A program made the translations under genes and the position numbers. A stretch of DNA of 64,000 nucleotides, taken from contig JAKSIB010000007.1 in assembly GCA_024399065.1 (NCBI GenBank), positions 1 through 64,000 of the forward strand, written 5' to 3'. Positions 7,401 to 15,539 of this stretch are shown here, piece by piece. This stretch comes from Fibrobacter sp. Lineage in GTDB: Bacteria > Fibrobacterota > Fibrobacteria > Fibrobacterales > Fibrobacteraceae. How positions within the stretch are numbered: the first letter of the stretch is position 1; the number at the start of each line of letters is the position of its first letter. Below the pieces are notes generated by a model, which was given only the letters and a program-made list of their open reading frames with translations, made no database searches and was not told the DNA's origin.

Positions 7401-9920
7401 GGCAAACTCATACAAACCTGCAGCTGAACTTATTTCATAATAGCCGTCAACAAATGCAAGAGTTGTCACTCTTCCATAAAGATCCAGGTCTTCTGTTTCT
7501 AGAGAAGATATGGCATCTACTTTTTCGCTGTAGCTATCCGATGTAAACCAGCCTAAAATCTTTTTATCTTCAATTTCACCAGGCAATTCTGCGCCTATAC
7601 CAGATATATAAGTATCAGTAACTGTTGTGCCATCAGAGAGATGGTATGTGATTTTCTTTTCAAAATCACAACCAATCAACGTTCCCGAGAAATTGGGATG
7701 TAGGTCGCCATTGGTTACATTCTGCCCCCATACAGAACCAACAACAGAACCATCGTTAAAAATATTCAGCAAATGAGCAACAAAGCCGTTATGCACCAAC
7801 ACGTCATTAACAAGATATCCATAAGTAGTAGTGAAATACTTATTTTGCTTATAGAAACTGTTAATGACGTTGACCTGAGCCTTGGTGGAATTGCCGATAA
7901 AATTTCCTAAGTCAACGTTTTTTTCAAATTCATTGTCAACATAGCTATTTACAACACTTATAGAAGCAGGCGTCGCTCCTACAACATTTTGACCTTCTAG
8001 GTAGCCAACAAGTCCACCAGCTTTATAACCTTCTACACTAGCAACGTTATAAACATTTTCAAAACTCATTTGTGCCTGTTTAGCATGTCCGACAAAGCCA
8101 CCGACGTTTTCAAAATTACTTGATACTCGACCTTCATTTGAACTTGTTTTAAAGTTCAACTTCGCGTAATAATCTGCATAGCCAACAATACCGCCAATAT
8201 CTCCATCTTCACTTTCGACCGTTGCCTTATTATGAACATTTTCAAAGTTCAGCAAAGTGTTGGATCCCACATAACCAACAATACCACCAATATGCCTTAC
8301 ACCGGTAAAATAGGAGTCTCTTAAGGTCAAATTCTTAATGACGGTACTTTCTCCATAGTTGCCTGAATTCTGTACATAGCCAAACAAGCCCATATTGTCT
8401 CGAGTGTTGTTTTGGTAACTAGGCGCACGTAACACCGCAGGCGTTTGAGTTTCTGTAGGTACAGACGGCCTTGACAAAATAGGAGCATTTTTGATTTTAA
8501 TATACAGACCAGAAATACTATGGTTATTGCCGTCAAAGATTCCCTTAAAGGCATTTCCATAGTTAGTACCAATACCAATGGGAATCCAGCTAACATAATT
8601 ACCTTCATTTACAAATCCAGCATCATCAACCACATCTTTATTTACAGTAATGTCAGCTGTCAATTTACCGCAAGCGTAATTCTCCGCATAACGGCCTTCT
8701 TCATAATCGCCATTCACAATAGCGGCGAAACCATAAAGTTCAGCAGCATTTGAAATTAGATAGCAATTACGGCCGTCTTTCTCCGGTTCAGAAATAGCTA
8801 GACCATTTGTGTACAAATCAAGATTACCCGTCATATCGCTATACAGGTACTCCACTTCATTGGTCAAATTTTTATCTGTATACCATTCACCTACAATGTG
8901 GTTCGCGATGGTCGTTGGTAAAGAGAAACCTTCACCCTCCAAATAAAGGGTTTCTATGCTGGATCCATCTGCAAAATGGTATGTCAACCGAGATACACCA
9001 GAAATTCCATTCAAATCACCCTTGAAATTTGGTTTTGAATCTCCGGCAGCAACATTTTGCCCCCAAATAGATCCGTTAGATTTCGCACCCAAGTAGGAGT
9101 GAAGCTTTGCCGCAACACGCCCGTTTCTCATGTCGCCGTCGGAGACTAGGCTTCCGAAATCGGAGTTTGAATTCACATAGAAACTATTTTCAACAGAATT
9201 GTTACTAAAATAGACATCGAGTGAACCAATAAATGCATCTTTATTCGACGTTACTATAGGACGCAAAGATCCTGCAAAATAACTATTGTAAATATTGACA
9301 GTTTCGCTGTTGAACCCAACAAAGCCACCAACACCATCAGAGGGATTGGAACCTCCAACAACACTGCTTGTGGTATAACTGTTGGTAATGGTAAGCTTCG
9401 CTCCATTATTCACCACTTTTCCGACAAACGCACCGGCGTCTCCTTTGCCCTTGAAGTAGGAATCCTCAAGGCCGACGTTCTTGATTTCGGCACTGACAGT
9501 ACTGGAAGAGCTCGTTGCATTCACTTCTGCAATAAAACCGGCGGCATCAGCATTGACATCTGTGTACAAACCGGAAATCACATGGCCCTGACCGTCAAAG
9601 GAACCATTGAAGCGTTGAATGGGAGTCCAGGATTCAAAAGAGCCTTCCGCTAAAGAACCGTCATCGTTTAAGACACCTTCATTGACGGTAATGTCTGCAG
9701 TCAGCTTGACGCACGCATTAAAGACAGGGGAAGAATAATAACCGTAATTCTCTGCTTTCACCATTTCCGCAAACCCGTACAGTTCGTCAGCGGTCCCAAT
9801 GAGGTAGCAGCCTTCGGAGTCCTTACGAAGATCCTCGGCAGGCGTGGGAGTAATAGCAGCACTTGCACTGGTAACAAAGGCAAATGCGAACAATGACAGG
9901 AAAATGGCTTTTTTAAGCAT
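4482..9920 (-). CDS. Giant secreted repeat protein with GLUG-type modules
   Basis: An 1812-residue exported protein. It has a signal peptide (MLKKAIFLSLFAFAFVTSASA) and four long modules that begin near residues 30, 380, 825 and 1140. Each module opens with a CYxIssAxeLYxFA motif, passes through ADITVN and FDGQGHxISGLY, contains many GGLVGF/GGIVGY GLUG-like strands, and closes with IWGQNVxAGDxxPNFSG. Between modules are InlB/Listeria-Bacteroides-type segments (GWYTD). The C-terminus carries a WYDLQGRHLNGKPTARGAY tail like the sorting or anchoring tails of Fibrobacter and Bacteroides surface proteins. A beta-helical, adhesin-like role is inferred. The start at 9920 was chosen for its AGGTGGAG ribosome site and signal peptide. 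The 47-residue peptide gene follows directly. Confidence 0.88.
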   Translation of the reverse strand: MLKKAIFLSLFAFAFVTSASAAITPTPAEDLRKDSEGCYLIGTADELYGFAEMVKAENYGYYSSPVFNACVKLTADITVNEGVLNDDGSLAEGSFESWTPIQRFNGSFDGQGHVISGLYTDVNADAAGFIAEVNATSSSSTVSAEIKNVGLEDSYFKGKGDAGAFVGKVVNNGAKLTITNSYTTSSVVGGSNPSDGVGGFVGFNSETVNIYNSYFAGSLRPIVTSNKDAFIGSLDVYFSNNSVENSFYVNSNSDFGSLVSDGDMRNGRVAAKLHSYLGAKSNGSIWGQNVAAGDSKPNFKGDLNGISGVSRLTYHFADGSSIETLYLEGEGFSLPTTIANHIVGEWYTDKNLTNEVEYLYSDMTGNLDLYTNGLAISEPEKDGRNCYLISNAAELYGFAAIVNGDYEEGRYAENYACGKLTADITVNKDVVDDAGFVNEGNYVSWIPIGIGTNYGNAFKGIFDGNNHSISGLYIKIKNAPILSRPSVPTETQTPAVLRAPSYQNNTRDNMGLFGYVQNSGNYGESTVIKNLTLRDSYFTGVRHIGGIVGYVGSNTLLNFENVHNKATVESEDGDIGGIVGYADYYAKLNFKTSSNEGRVSSNFENVGGFVGHAKQAQMSFENVYNVASVEGYKAGGLVGYLEGQNVVGATPASISVVNSYVDNEFEKNVDLGNFIGNSTKAQVNVINSFYKQNKYFTTTYGYLVNDVLVHNGFVAHLLNIFNDGSVVGSVWGQNVTNGDLHPNFSGTLIGCDFEKKITYHLSDGTTVTDTYISGIGAELPGEIEDKKILGWFTSDSYSEKVDAISSLETEDLDLYGRVTTLAFVDGYYEISSAAGLYEFATLVNSGETYANARLTQDIVVNTNVLKADGTLNGDGSSFKTWTPIGDFYNHYQGEFDGQGHVISGLYSTVSDAGLFGYVGRADVHGIGIEDSYFEGDKIGSFVGVVYDQYVYIYDCYSTSTLKGATVGGFVGFVAGESEVDIANAFYVGKYEGSLSKDAFVGSSHSINPEIYLYNAFVPEILSTRWEDASVVPMESFENGYVAAILHGINYMWGQDVVAGDKLPNFSGEVSENFKLVRLVKFVDGEFWSEESYAYENNFELPVPSIPGYRFEGWYTDFTGEPITEIPEGVDYIFGKFVSNVDSEGCYEIASADDLYLFADRVNNGVNNANAACAKLTADIVVNENVLKKDGSLNGDGSNLRKWTPIGSLIKEHPFQGTFDGQGHKISGLYFNDGASAVGLFGFAVQGASIKNVGVVDSYIRGESNVGMIVGQISGEVNISNVYTKGAVEVSSSQVGGIVGFVAGVLTIENSYNEASVTGPNHNSNAGGLVGFLAVGSLSMNNCYNLGTVSAPNTTGGLVGFSSAKVSLSNSYNLGEIIYDSMHHNDVGAVVGYTSVSNLTVSNVFYLEGDLGFAGQGSGVSSLGTAMSLDDFANGSVAALLRGSDENSIWGQNVTAGDKYPNFSGSIVKPELVLTWDEASEEVNVADLEIPAEAASIAIEEGKQFYANGKIYEGELTAEDIQELKTASATLKPISGIALAKDGDGEGVVATLSGSKSTDELVVPEDITVEHIEIARNFTAGRFSTLMLPFSMDLNEDMEDVLQITDVQKEGDQWVATGTRAKSIVANTPYLIKFNKNASISVDNVTLKATTGKIMESTSGPWTFRGAYKGKTWVEGDPELGKVYGFAGVNEGDNIVAGQFVKAGVGASVPPMRAYLVYNKPVVSPKPGVGLMKAAANETEELPKTIVVRIVDDNNEVVDETVIEDVIQGIAGDNLNTADKKPARWYDLQGRHLNGKPTARGAYIKNNKAIVNK

Positions 9921-9949
9921 AGTTCTCCACCTAATAAAAAATTCCGCGG

Positions 9950-9957
9950 CAAAGTTA
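9950..9957 (-). promoter_or_regulatory. Promoter element of the giant surface-protein gene
   Basis: The minus strand reads TAACTTTG, 29 nt before the ATG at 9920, with the ribosome site AGGTGGAG (about 9925-9933) between them. Confidence 0.45.
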
Positions 9958-10026
9958 GAAACCAACGTTCTTCATTGTAAGTTTTTTGTAAGTTGTTTTT
10001 ACAAAAGTTTACATACAAAGGAAAAG

Positions 10027-10058
10027 GCCGAAACTGGCGTTTTTAGACCAATTTCGGC
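10027..10058 (-). terminator. Terminator-like hairpin after the FISUMP gene
   Basis: GCCGAAA and TTTCGGC (10027-10033 and 10052-10058) form the stem, extended by TGG/CCA. On the minus strand it is followed by a T-rich run, so it can end the FISUMP transcript. Confidence 0.6.
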
Positions 10059-10095
10059 ATATTTTATTGAATATCAACGAGTTAAGTTGTTCTAA

Positions 10096-10686
10096 CTAAT
10101 TCCTCAAGCAGCGCACGGAGTACATGTTGGTGCTGATGTCGAAGTCGCGGCTGAAGTCACCGGGAGGAGCGAGGTGCCAGCCAAAGGCGTCGCCGTCTTC
10201 TTCGGTGGCGCTCCAGAAGTGGGCGGAGACCCCAAGGTCGTAGAATCCGTCAGAAGCCTTCCCTGCCGGAACCACGTCAAAGCCGTAGCGGTCGGAGCCG
10301 TCCCACTTGTCGCGGGACTTGAGGCTCACCCAGGCGTCTTCCTTGCCGTCACTATCCTCGATGAACTTTTTGAACATGGTCCATTCTTCGTCTTCGGGCA
10401 GGTGCCAACCTGCAGGGCAAGCCTTGAGGGCGTCCTCGAAGGTATAAAGTCGACCGAACTTCTTGCAGTTTTCCTCTGAATTGTCGTAGCAGGCGCTGTT
10501 TTTGGTCTTGAAAGCCAGATTTTCGGCCATCCACAACCTTGAACCTACATATACGGTCCGGTATTCACGGCCGTCACGACCATCCCTGAAGGTGCCGGTC
10601 TGGGGAACGGCGAAACTTGGCACAAAGTTTGCAAAAACAAATATTGTAACAGCAAAGACCCTAGAACAAAGGCGTAATTTTTTCAT
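10096..10686 (-). CDS. Secreted FISUMP-domain protein
   Basis: A 196-residue exported protein with a basic, hydrophobic N-terminal signal (to about residue 30) followed by one Fibrobacter succinogenes major paralogous domain: DGREYRTVYVGSRLWMAENL, a GRLYTFEDAL segment, CPAGWHLPEDEEW, FWSATE, and a final YSVRCLRN. The family (TIGR02145) is abundant in Fibrobacter and its function is not established; a surface or binding role is usually supposed. I placed the start at the ATG at 10686; a TTG four codons upstream is possible. Two GTTTACAA motifs lie just upstream. Confidence 0.88.
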   Translation of the reverse strand: MKKLRLCSRVFAVTIFVFANFVPSFAVPQTGTFRDGRDGREYRTVYVGSRLWMAENLAFKTKNSACYDNSEENCKKFGRLYTFEDALKACPAGWHLPEDEEWTMFKKFIEDSDGKEDAWVSLKSRDKWDGSDRYGFDVVPAGKASDGFYDLGVSAHFWSATEEDGDAFGWHLAPPGDFSRDFDISTNMYSVRCLRN

Positions 10687-10709
10687 TTTTTTGTCCAATT
10701 AAAACTTTT

Positions 10710-10736
10710 GTTTACAAGAAATGGAACGGTTTACAA
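10710..10736 (-). promoter_or_regulatory. Pair of GTTTACAA motifs upstream of the FISUMP gene
   Basis: GTTTACAA occurs at 10710-10717 and 10729-10736 as direct repeats 19 bp apart. Related bases occur upstream of the giant surface-protein gene (near 10008) and in the palindrome at 35804-35817. This may be an operator; the regulator is unknown. Confidence 0.3.
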
Positions 10737-10855
10737 ATTTTAGGACTTTTTGCGATTCCAGTATTCCAATCTTTAGTTAATCTAACTAAATTTGGGGTAC
10801 AAATTATTCAGGTGTTTTATAAACTAACCAAACATCCTACTAAAGGAGTATAGAG

Positions 10856-12394
10856 ATGAACAAGATCAAGCTTTCTGCAATCGTGCTCGGCCTCGCTGCC
10901 GCTGGCGCTTTTGCCCAGAACGCCCCCGCAGCTGCTGCTGAAGCCCCCAAGGCTGAAGCTCCGGTTGTAAACGCAGACTCTGTTAAGGCCGCTGAAGAAG
11001 CTAAGGCTGCTGAAGCTAAGAAGGCCGAAGAAGAAAAGGCCGCTGCTGAAGCCAAGAAGGCTGAAGAAGAAAAGAAGGCTGCTGAAGCTAAGAAGGCTGA
11101 AGAAGAAAAGGCTGCCGCTGAAGCCAAGAAGGCTGAAGAAGAAAAGGCTGCCGCTGAAGCCAAGAAGGCTGAAGAAGAAAAGGCTGCTGCTGAAGCTAAG
11201 AAGGCTGAAGAAGCCAAGTCCGCTGAAGCTGCTCCGGCTGCAGACAACACCAACCCGGGCGAAGTCGGCGCTGCTGCTTCCTCTGCTTTCGCAGCAATCA
11301 AGGAAAGCTTCAGCAAGCCGACCTCCGTTGCAAACATGCAGGTCAAGGTTAACGGTACTGTCGAATTCGACGTTGAAGCTGGCGACCTGACCGAACAGCA
11401 TGTTGGCCACAGCTTCTACACCGACGCTATTTTCGACGTCGATGTCAAGTTCAACGACAGCTGGTCTGCATTCTTGAGCGTTGAAGCATACAACGACTAC
11501 GGTGCATACGCTGGTTTCGCTTACGAACAGGCTTACGTTCAGTACAAGCCGGCTGATGCATTCGCAATCAAGGTCGGTGACCTGAAGTGGCAGGAAGGCG
11601 CATTCAAGTCTTACTATGGCTACGATGATCCGTCCATCAACGCTGCTGGCATGGTTCGTAAGAACGTCCGTGGTATTGAAATCGACCTCGCAGGCCTGGA
11701 ACTCGGTTACGGTTTCCTGAGAGGCGGCGACGGCTACGAATATGACGTGCACGCAGCTTACGAATTCAACTACGCTGGCCAGCACCTCCGTCCGTACTTC
11801 AACTACCTGTCCTTCCAGGAAAACTGCCACAACGAAATGCACGCCGGTGTTGACGCTGGCTTGACCATCGGTGGCTTCAGCTTCCGCGCAGTCTACGGCC
11901 TGCACATGGACTACCTGATCGATAGCGACGACTACGATGATGCAGGTGCTCCCAACGGCAAGCTCGACAAGAAGGGCCGTGCTAAGACCTACGACAAGAC
12001 CTCCATGGCTCACGTCATCTTGGCTGAACCCAGCTTCGAAATGGGCATGTTCCAGATCAACACCTCCTTCCTCTTTGCAATCACCAGCGAAGGTGAAGAT
12101 GGCAACGAAGAATACGCAGGTGAAGTTCCCGAAAGCATGCTCCTCTTCGCAGAACCGGCATTCAAGTTGGCTGAATTCATCAAGCTGGGCATTCCTGTTG
12201 AAGTCCACACCAACTCTTATGACTTCGACTTCGACGCAGCAACCTTCGACGTAGGCGCACGCGCTTACATCACCCCGGTTGAAAACCTCGAAATGACCGC
12301 TTACGGCATGATCGACATTGCAATCGGCGACGATGCTCCGGTTGCTGGCGATCTCGGTCTCCGCTTCGGTCTCGAAACCGTCTTCAAGTTCTAA
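10856..12394 (+). CDS. Probable outer-membrane barrel protein with a TolA-like periplasmic helix
   Basis: A 512-residue protein with a signal peptide (MNKIKLSAIVLGLAAAGAFAQ), then about 85 residues built from repeats of the 11-residue unit AEAKKAEEEKA, which should form a long charged helix. After residue 145 come alternating aromatic and polar strands (VEAYNDYGAYAGFAYEQAYVQY and similar) that end in Phe (ETVFKF), as in outer-membrane beta-barrels. The helix resembles TolA domain II and could bridge the periplasm or contact peptidoglycan; no OmpA domain is present. AAAGGAG at 10842-10848 sets the start, and a strong terminator follows. Codon use is of the biased, highly expressed type. Confidence 0.8.
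   Translation: MNKIKLSAIVLGLAAAGAFAQNAPAAAAEAPKAEAPVVNADSVKAAEEAKAAEAKKAEEEKAAAEAKKAEEEKKAAEAKKAEEEKAAAEAKKAEEEKAAAEAKKAEEEKAAAEAKKAEEAKSAEAAPAADNTNPGEVGAAASSAFAAIKESFSKPTSVANMQVKVNGTVEFDVEAGDLTEQHVGHSFYTDAIFDVDVKFNDSWSAFLSVEAYNDYGAYAGFAYEQAYVQYKPADAFAIKVGDLKWQEGAFKSYYGYDDPSINAAGMVRKNVRGIEIDLAGLELGYGFLRGGDGYEYDVHAAYEFNYAGQHLRPYFNYLSFQENCHNEMHAGVDAGLTIGGFSFRAVYGLHMDYLIDSDDYDDAGAPNGKLDKKGRAKTYDKTSMAHVILAEPSFEMGMFQINTSFLFAITSEGEDGNEEYAGEVPESMLLFAEPAFKLAEFIKLGIPVEVHTNSYDFDFDAATFDVGARAYITPVENLEMTAYGMIDIAIGDDAPVAGDLGLRFGLETVFKF
10995..11220 (+). repeat. In-frame 33-bp tandem repeats encoding a charged helix
   Basis: Six or so copies of a 33-bp unit (gctgaagccaagaaggctg...) encode AEAKKAEEEKA. The copies differ mainly at third codon positions. 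The number of copies could vary between strains by slippage. Confidence 0.8.
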
Positions 12395-12434
12395 GAGCCT
12401 GCAGGCCTAGCCTGCTAGCTTAGCAAAATTTAAA

Positions 12435-12466
12435 AGGCTCTGGTCTCTGGACCAGGGCTTTTTTAT
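12435..12466 (+). terminator. Rho-independent terminator of the barrel gene
   Basis: GCTCTGGTC (12437-12445) pairs with GACCAGGGC (12450-12458) across a 4-base loop, followed by six T. Confidence 0.85.
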
Positions 12467-12477
12467 TTAAAATCTAT

Positions 12478-13443
12478 TTAAAACTTAATGGGATACAACC
12501 AATACCAATGGACTTCCGGATAAACCTGCAAGGTCGGAGCAGGAAGCTTGAAGTAGTTGAGCCACTTCACCAAAGTTCTGGCCCAGCGGCTGTGAGGCCT
12601 TAACGCCTCGAAGTCGTAGTCCAAGGCAATATAAACTTCGCGATGGGCAACGCTCTTGTCGGGATGGTCGTGCCTCTTATACTCGTGGGTAAAGGCGCCC
12701 TCGTCGATACTCAAGCCAACAGCAAAGGCAAGCCAGCTGGGATAATACTTCTGGGCCGCGGCAGGAAGCAAACGGTACGGCTTGAAGGACGCCCAGTAAG
12801 TCTGGTTCACGTAGTCGTCGGTAAATACGCCATCACCCGAAGCCTTGTGGTTCTGGTCGTAATAAATCTTGGTATTGATCCAGTAGCTCCACTTAAGGTC
12901 CACATACTTGAATGCAGGAACGTATCGCTCAGCCATAGGCAAAAAACCACCAATGGAACCGGAAAGCACATCAAAAATGCTAAAGCCCCACTTGGGTGCA
13001 AACCCATCCTTCACGTCAATGGCGATATGGGTGGACACGGCAGAAAGACCGGCAAACAAGTAGGAATAGAATTCGGAAATTCCCGCCCAGCGGTAACCTT
13101 CGTAAAAGATTTCACTTAAAGCGACACCCGAGGCAAAATGTCCCAGTTTGTCAAGATTCAGGGCGTAGTCAAAATCATTCTCGAAATGGAAATCGTTGCC
13201 CTGTTCGTCCCACCAGCCCTTGGCAAAAACAAATCCATAGGCAGCGGCGTAAGCAGATGCGGTAACCCCGATTGTCGTGGCAAGCTTAGGTACGGAAATT
13301 TCAGACTTGATGTATTCCGGATCTTCGGTACGGTAATCAAAAGTGGAATCACGCCAGGTAAGTGGGCCCAGGAAATTATTTGCCTGGGCGGCACCGGCAC
13401 AAACCAACGTAGTTGCCATCAGAGTTTTATACAAATTCTTCAC
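12478..13443 (-). CDS. DUF2279-type envelope protein
   Basis: A 321-residue exported protein with a signal peptide (ending near AGAAQA) and the DKLGHFASGVALSEIFYEG segment typical of the DUF2279 / YfiM-like family, then hydrophobic helices and an aromatic C-terminal part. The family's role is unknown; position in the envelope is inferred from the signal. I chose the GTG at 13443 because it follows a TATATTTG element by 6 nt; a TTG at 13452 would lie inside that element, and an ATG at 13419 would cut the signal peptide short. Confidence 0.75.
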   Translation of the reverse strand: MKNLYKTLMATTLVCAGAAQANNFLGPLTWRDSTFDYRTEDPEYIKSEISVPKLATTIGVTASAYAAAYGFVFAKGWWDEQGNDFHFENDFDYALNLDKLGHFASGVALSEIFYEGYRWAGISEFYSYLFAGLSAVSTHIAIDVKDGFAPKWGFSIFDVLSGSIGGFLPMAERYVPAFKYVDLKWSYWINTKIYYDQNHKASGDGVFTDDYVNQTYWASFKPYRLLPAAAQKYYPSWLAFAVGLSIDEGAFTHEYKRHDHPDKSVAHREVYIALDYDFEALRPHSRWARTLVKWLNYFKLPAPTLQVYPEVHWYWLYPIKF

Positions 13444-13449
13444 GAAAGG

Positions 13450-13457
13450 CAAATATA
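13450..13457 (-). promoter_or_regulatory. TAnnTTTG promoter element of the DUF2279 gene
   Basis: The minus strand reads TATATTTG, ending 6 nt before the GTG start at 13443. Confidence 0.5.
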
Positions 13458-13480
13458 GAAACTTTGAACGGATTTTCTAG

Positions 13481-13515
13481 ATAAAAAAAGCCAGCCTTTG
13501 CGGGCTGGCCTTTTC
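13481..13515 (-). terminator. Rho-independent terminator of fabF
   Basis: GCCAGCC (13490-13496) pairs with GGCTGGC (13503-13509); on the minus strand a run of seven T follows. Confidence 0.85.
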
Positions 13516-13532
13516 AACCGTAAACCGGTCAA

Positions 13533-14762
13533 TTAATCCTTAGCGAGGAGAACGACGCTGTTGTGGCCACCGAAGCCGAAGCCATCGGACATGGCGTAAC
13601 GGAAGGAGTGGCTAGTGTTCTTGTTGGCGCAAACGTCGAAGTGGATGCGTTCGTCCTGGTTGAACACGTTGGTAGTAGCGTGGATCATCTGGTTCTGGAG
13701 GGACTTGATGGTGATGATTGCTTCGAGAGCACCAGCAGCACCAAGAGCATGACCGATCATGCACTTAGATGAGTTGATCTTGAGGGTGTCACGGAGACCG
13801 AAGACCTTTTCGAGAGCGGAGCATTCAGCAACGTCGCCAAGCGGAGTAGAAGTACCGTGGGTGTTGACGTAGCCAACGTCTGCAGCAGAGATCTTAGCAT
13901 CGCGGAGAGCCATTTCGATAGCCATGCGAACACCTTCGCCATCTTCACGGGGAGCGGACATGTGGTGAGCATCAGCGCTCATGCCAACGCCAGCAACGCG
14001 AGCGAGGATCTTTGCACCACGCTTCTGAGCGTGAGAAAGGCTTTCGAGAACGAGAACGCCAGCACCTTCACCGATAACGAAGCCGTCGCGGTCAACGTCG
14101 AACGGGCGGGAAGCGGTGGTCGGGTCGTCGTTACGCTTGGAGAGAGCCTTCATGGAGCAGAAACCAGCAACAGCAACTTCGTTCACGGTTTCGTCGGAAC
14201 CACCAGCCAACATGATGTCGGCACGGCCGAGGCGGATAGCATCGTAAGCGGCTGCGATAGAGTGGTTAGAGGTTGCGCAAGCGGAGGTCACTGCGAAGCA
14301 GGGGCCCATCCAACCGATACGGTTGGAAACTTCACCAGCAGGCATATTGGTAATAGCCATGGGAATGAAGAAGGGAGACACTCGGCTCGGACCGCGAGTT
14401 GCGAAAGCAACGCAGGAGTCTGTGTACATCTTCATGCCGCCGATACCGGAACCGATAATCACACCGGCGCGGGAGGGATCTTCAGCAGCGGGATCGATAC
14501 CAGCGTCAGCAAGAGCCTTGTATGCAGAATAGACAGCATACTGGATGCTGCGAGAGTAGCGAGACTGGTCGCGAGCAGAGAAGTATTCGTCTGCAACGAA
14601 TTCGTTAACGCTAGCAGAGAACTTGGTGGTGAATGCGGAAGCATCAAAACGAGTGATCGGGGTGATGCCAGACTTACCTGCGAGGAGGTTGTCCCAAAGA
14701 ATATCAGGGGAATTACCAAGGGCGGAAACGCAGCCCATACCGGTGATTACAACTTCTTCCAT
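13533..14762 (-). CDS. fabF: 3-oxoacyl-ACP synthase II
   Basis: FabF condenses malonyl-ACP with acyl-ACP in fatty-acid elongation in the cytoplasm. The 409-residue protein starts MEEVVITGMGCVSALG and has the Cys-His-His triad: Cys162 in TSACATSNHS, His303 in NTHGTSTPLGD and His339 in IGHALGAAG. The length is normal for the family. The start at 14762 is set by homology; longer frames reach 14816 but add residues foreign to the family. It stands alone, without the fabD/fabG/acpP neighbours often seen, and ends at a strong terminator. Confidence 0.95.
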   Translation of the reverse strand: MEEVVITGMGCVSALGNSPDILWDNLLAGKSGITPITRFDASAFTTKFSASVNEFVADEYFSARDQSRYSRSIQYAVYSAYKALADAGIDPAAEDPSRAGVIIGSGIGGMKMYTDSCVAFATRGPSRVSPFFIPMAITNMPAGEVSNRIGWMGPCFAVTSACATSNHSIAAAYDAIRLGRADIMLAGGSDETVNEVAVAGFCSMKALSKRNDDPTTASRPFDVDRDGFVIGEGAGVLVLESLSHAQKRGAKILARVAGVGMSADAHHMSAPREDGEGVRMAIEMALRDAKISAADVGYVNTHGTSTPLGDVAECSALEKVFGLRDTLKINSSKCMIGHALGAAGALEAIITIKSLQNQMIHATTNVFNQDERIHFDVCANKNTSHSFRYAMSDGFGFGGHNSVVLLAKD

Positions 14763-14976
14763 ATTAACCCACTTGTTATAATTGAGGTTCTTGTGATCTG
14801 CGCCACAATATAGCAATTAAAAATGTTACGCAAAGTTTTTTTTTATGTTACGCAAGCCGATTTTACCCAAGTTTACGAGCACAAAAAAAAACGAACGTTT
14901 CTGAATTTGACGGGCCAAAGTTAGCAAAAAACACTTAAAAATAAAACCCTAAAACAAGATTTCCCGACGAAATAGT

Positions 14977-14984
14977 TAAATTTG
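14977..14984 (+). promoter_or_regulatory. TAnnTTTG promoter element of orn
   Basis: TAAATTTG ends 7 nt before the ATG at 14992. Confidence 0.5.
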
Positions 14985-14991
14985 CGGATAT

Positions 14992-15537
14992 ATGGTAAGA
15001 TGGAAAAGTTCCCCCAATCTGGTTTGGATGGACCTGGAAATGTCCGGTCTTGATCCCGAAAAGGACGTTATTCTTGAAATAGCGACCATTGTTACGGACG
15101 CAAACCTGAAAACTTTGGCCGAAGGCCCTGTCCTTGCCGTTCATCAAACTGAAAATGTTTTTGAGGGCATGGACGACTGGAACACCCGCCATCACAACCA
15201 AAGCGGCCTTGTAGACCGCTGCCGAAAATCCAAGTTGACCATCGAAGATTGCGAAAAAATGGTCCTGGACTTCATCAAGCCCTACACCGAATTCCGAGGC
15301 AACCTCCTCTGCGGCAACTCCATCACCCAGGACAGACGCTTTATATATAAGTACATGCCCAAGTTGTCCAACTGGCTGAACTACCGAAACATCGATGTCA
15401 GCTCCGTAAAGGAACTTTCCTTCAGATGGTACCCCAACCTGCCCGAATTCCAGAAAATGGAAAACCATCAGGCTTTGGACGACATTCGCGAAAGTATTGC
15501 TGAACTAGAATATTATAGAAAGACAATCTTTAAGTAA
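14992..15537 (+). CDS. orn: Oligoribonuclease
   Basis: Orn degrades 2-5 nt RNA fragments, including pGpG from c-di-GMP turnover, to mononucleotides. The 181-residue protein has the DEDDh exonuclease motifs: WMDLEMSGLDP (Asp14, Glu16), the middle LCGNSITQDRRF and the C-terminal HQALDDIRESI. The length is standard. It heads an operon with the transpeptidase gene (2 nt away) and lgt. Three c-di-GMP proteins encoded in this window make the pGpG role plausible here. Confidence 0.95.
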   Translation: MVRWKSSPNLVWMDLEMSGLDPEKDVILEIATIVTDANLKTLAEGPVLAVHQTENVFEGMDDWNTRHHNQSGLVDRCRKSKLTIEDCEKMVLDFIKPYTEFRGNLLCGNSITQDRRFIYKYMPKLSNWLNYRNIDVSSVKELSFRWYPNLPEFQKMENHQALDDIRESIAELEYYRKTIFK

Positions 15538-15539
15538 AA

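Noticed and set aside
10817-12208. A 463-residue minus-strand frame opposite the barrel gene
   Set aside because: Low-complexity Ser/Phe/Leu text that mirrors the Lys/Ala/Glu repeats of the barrel gene on the other strand.
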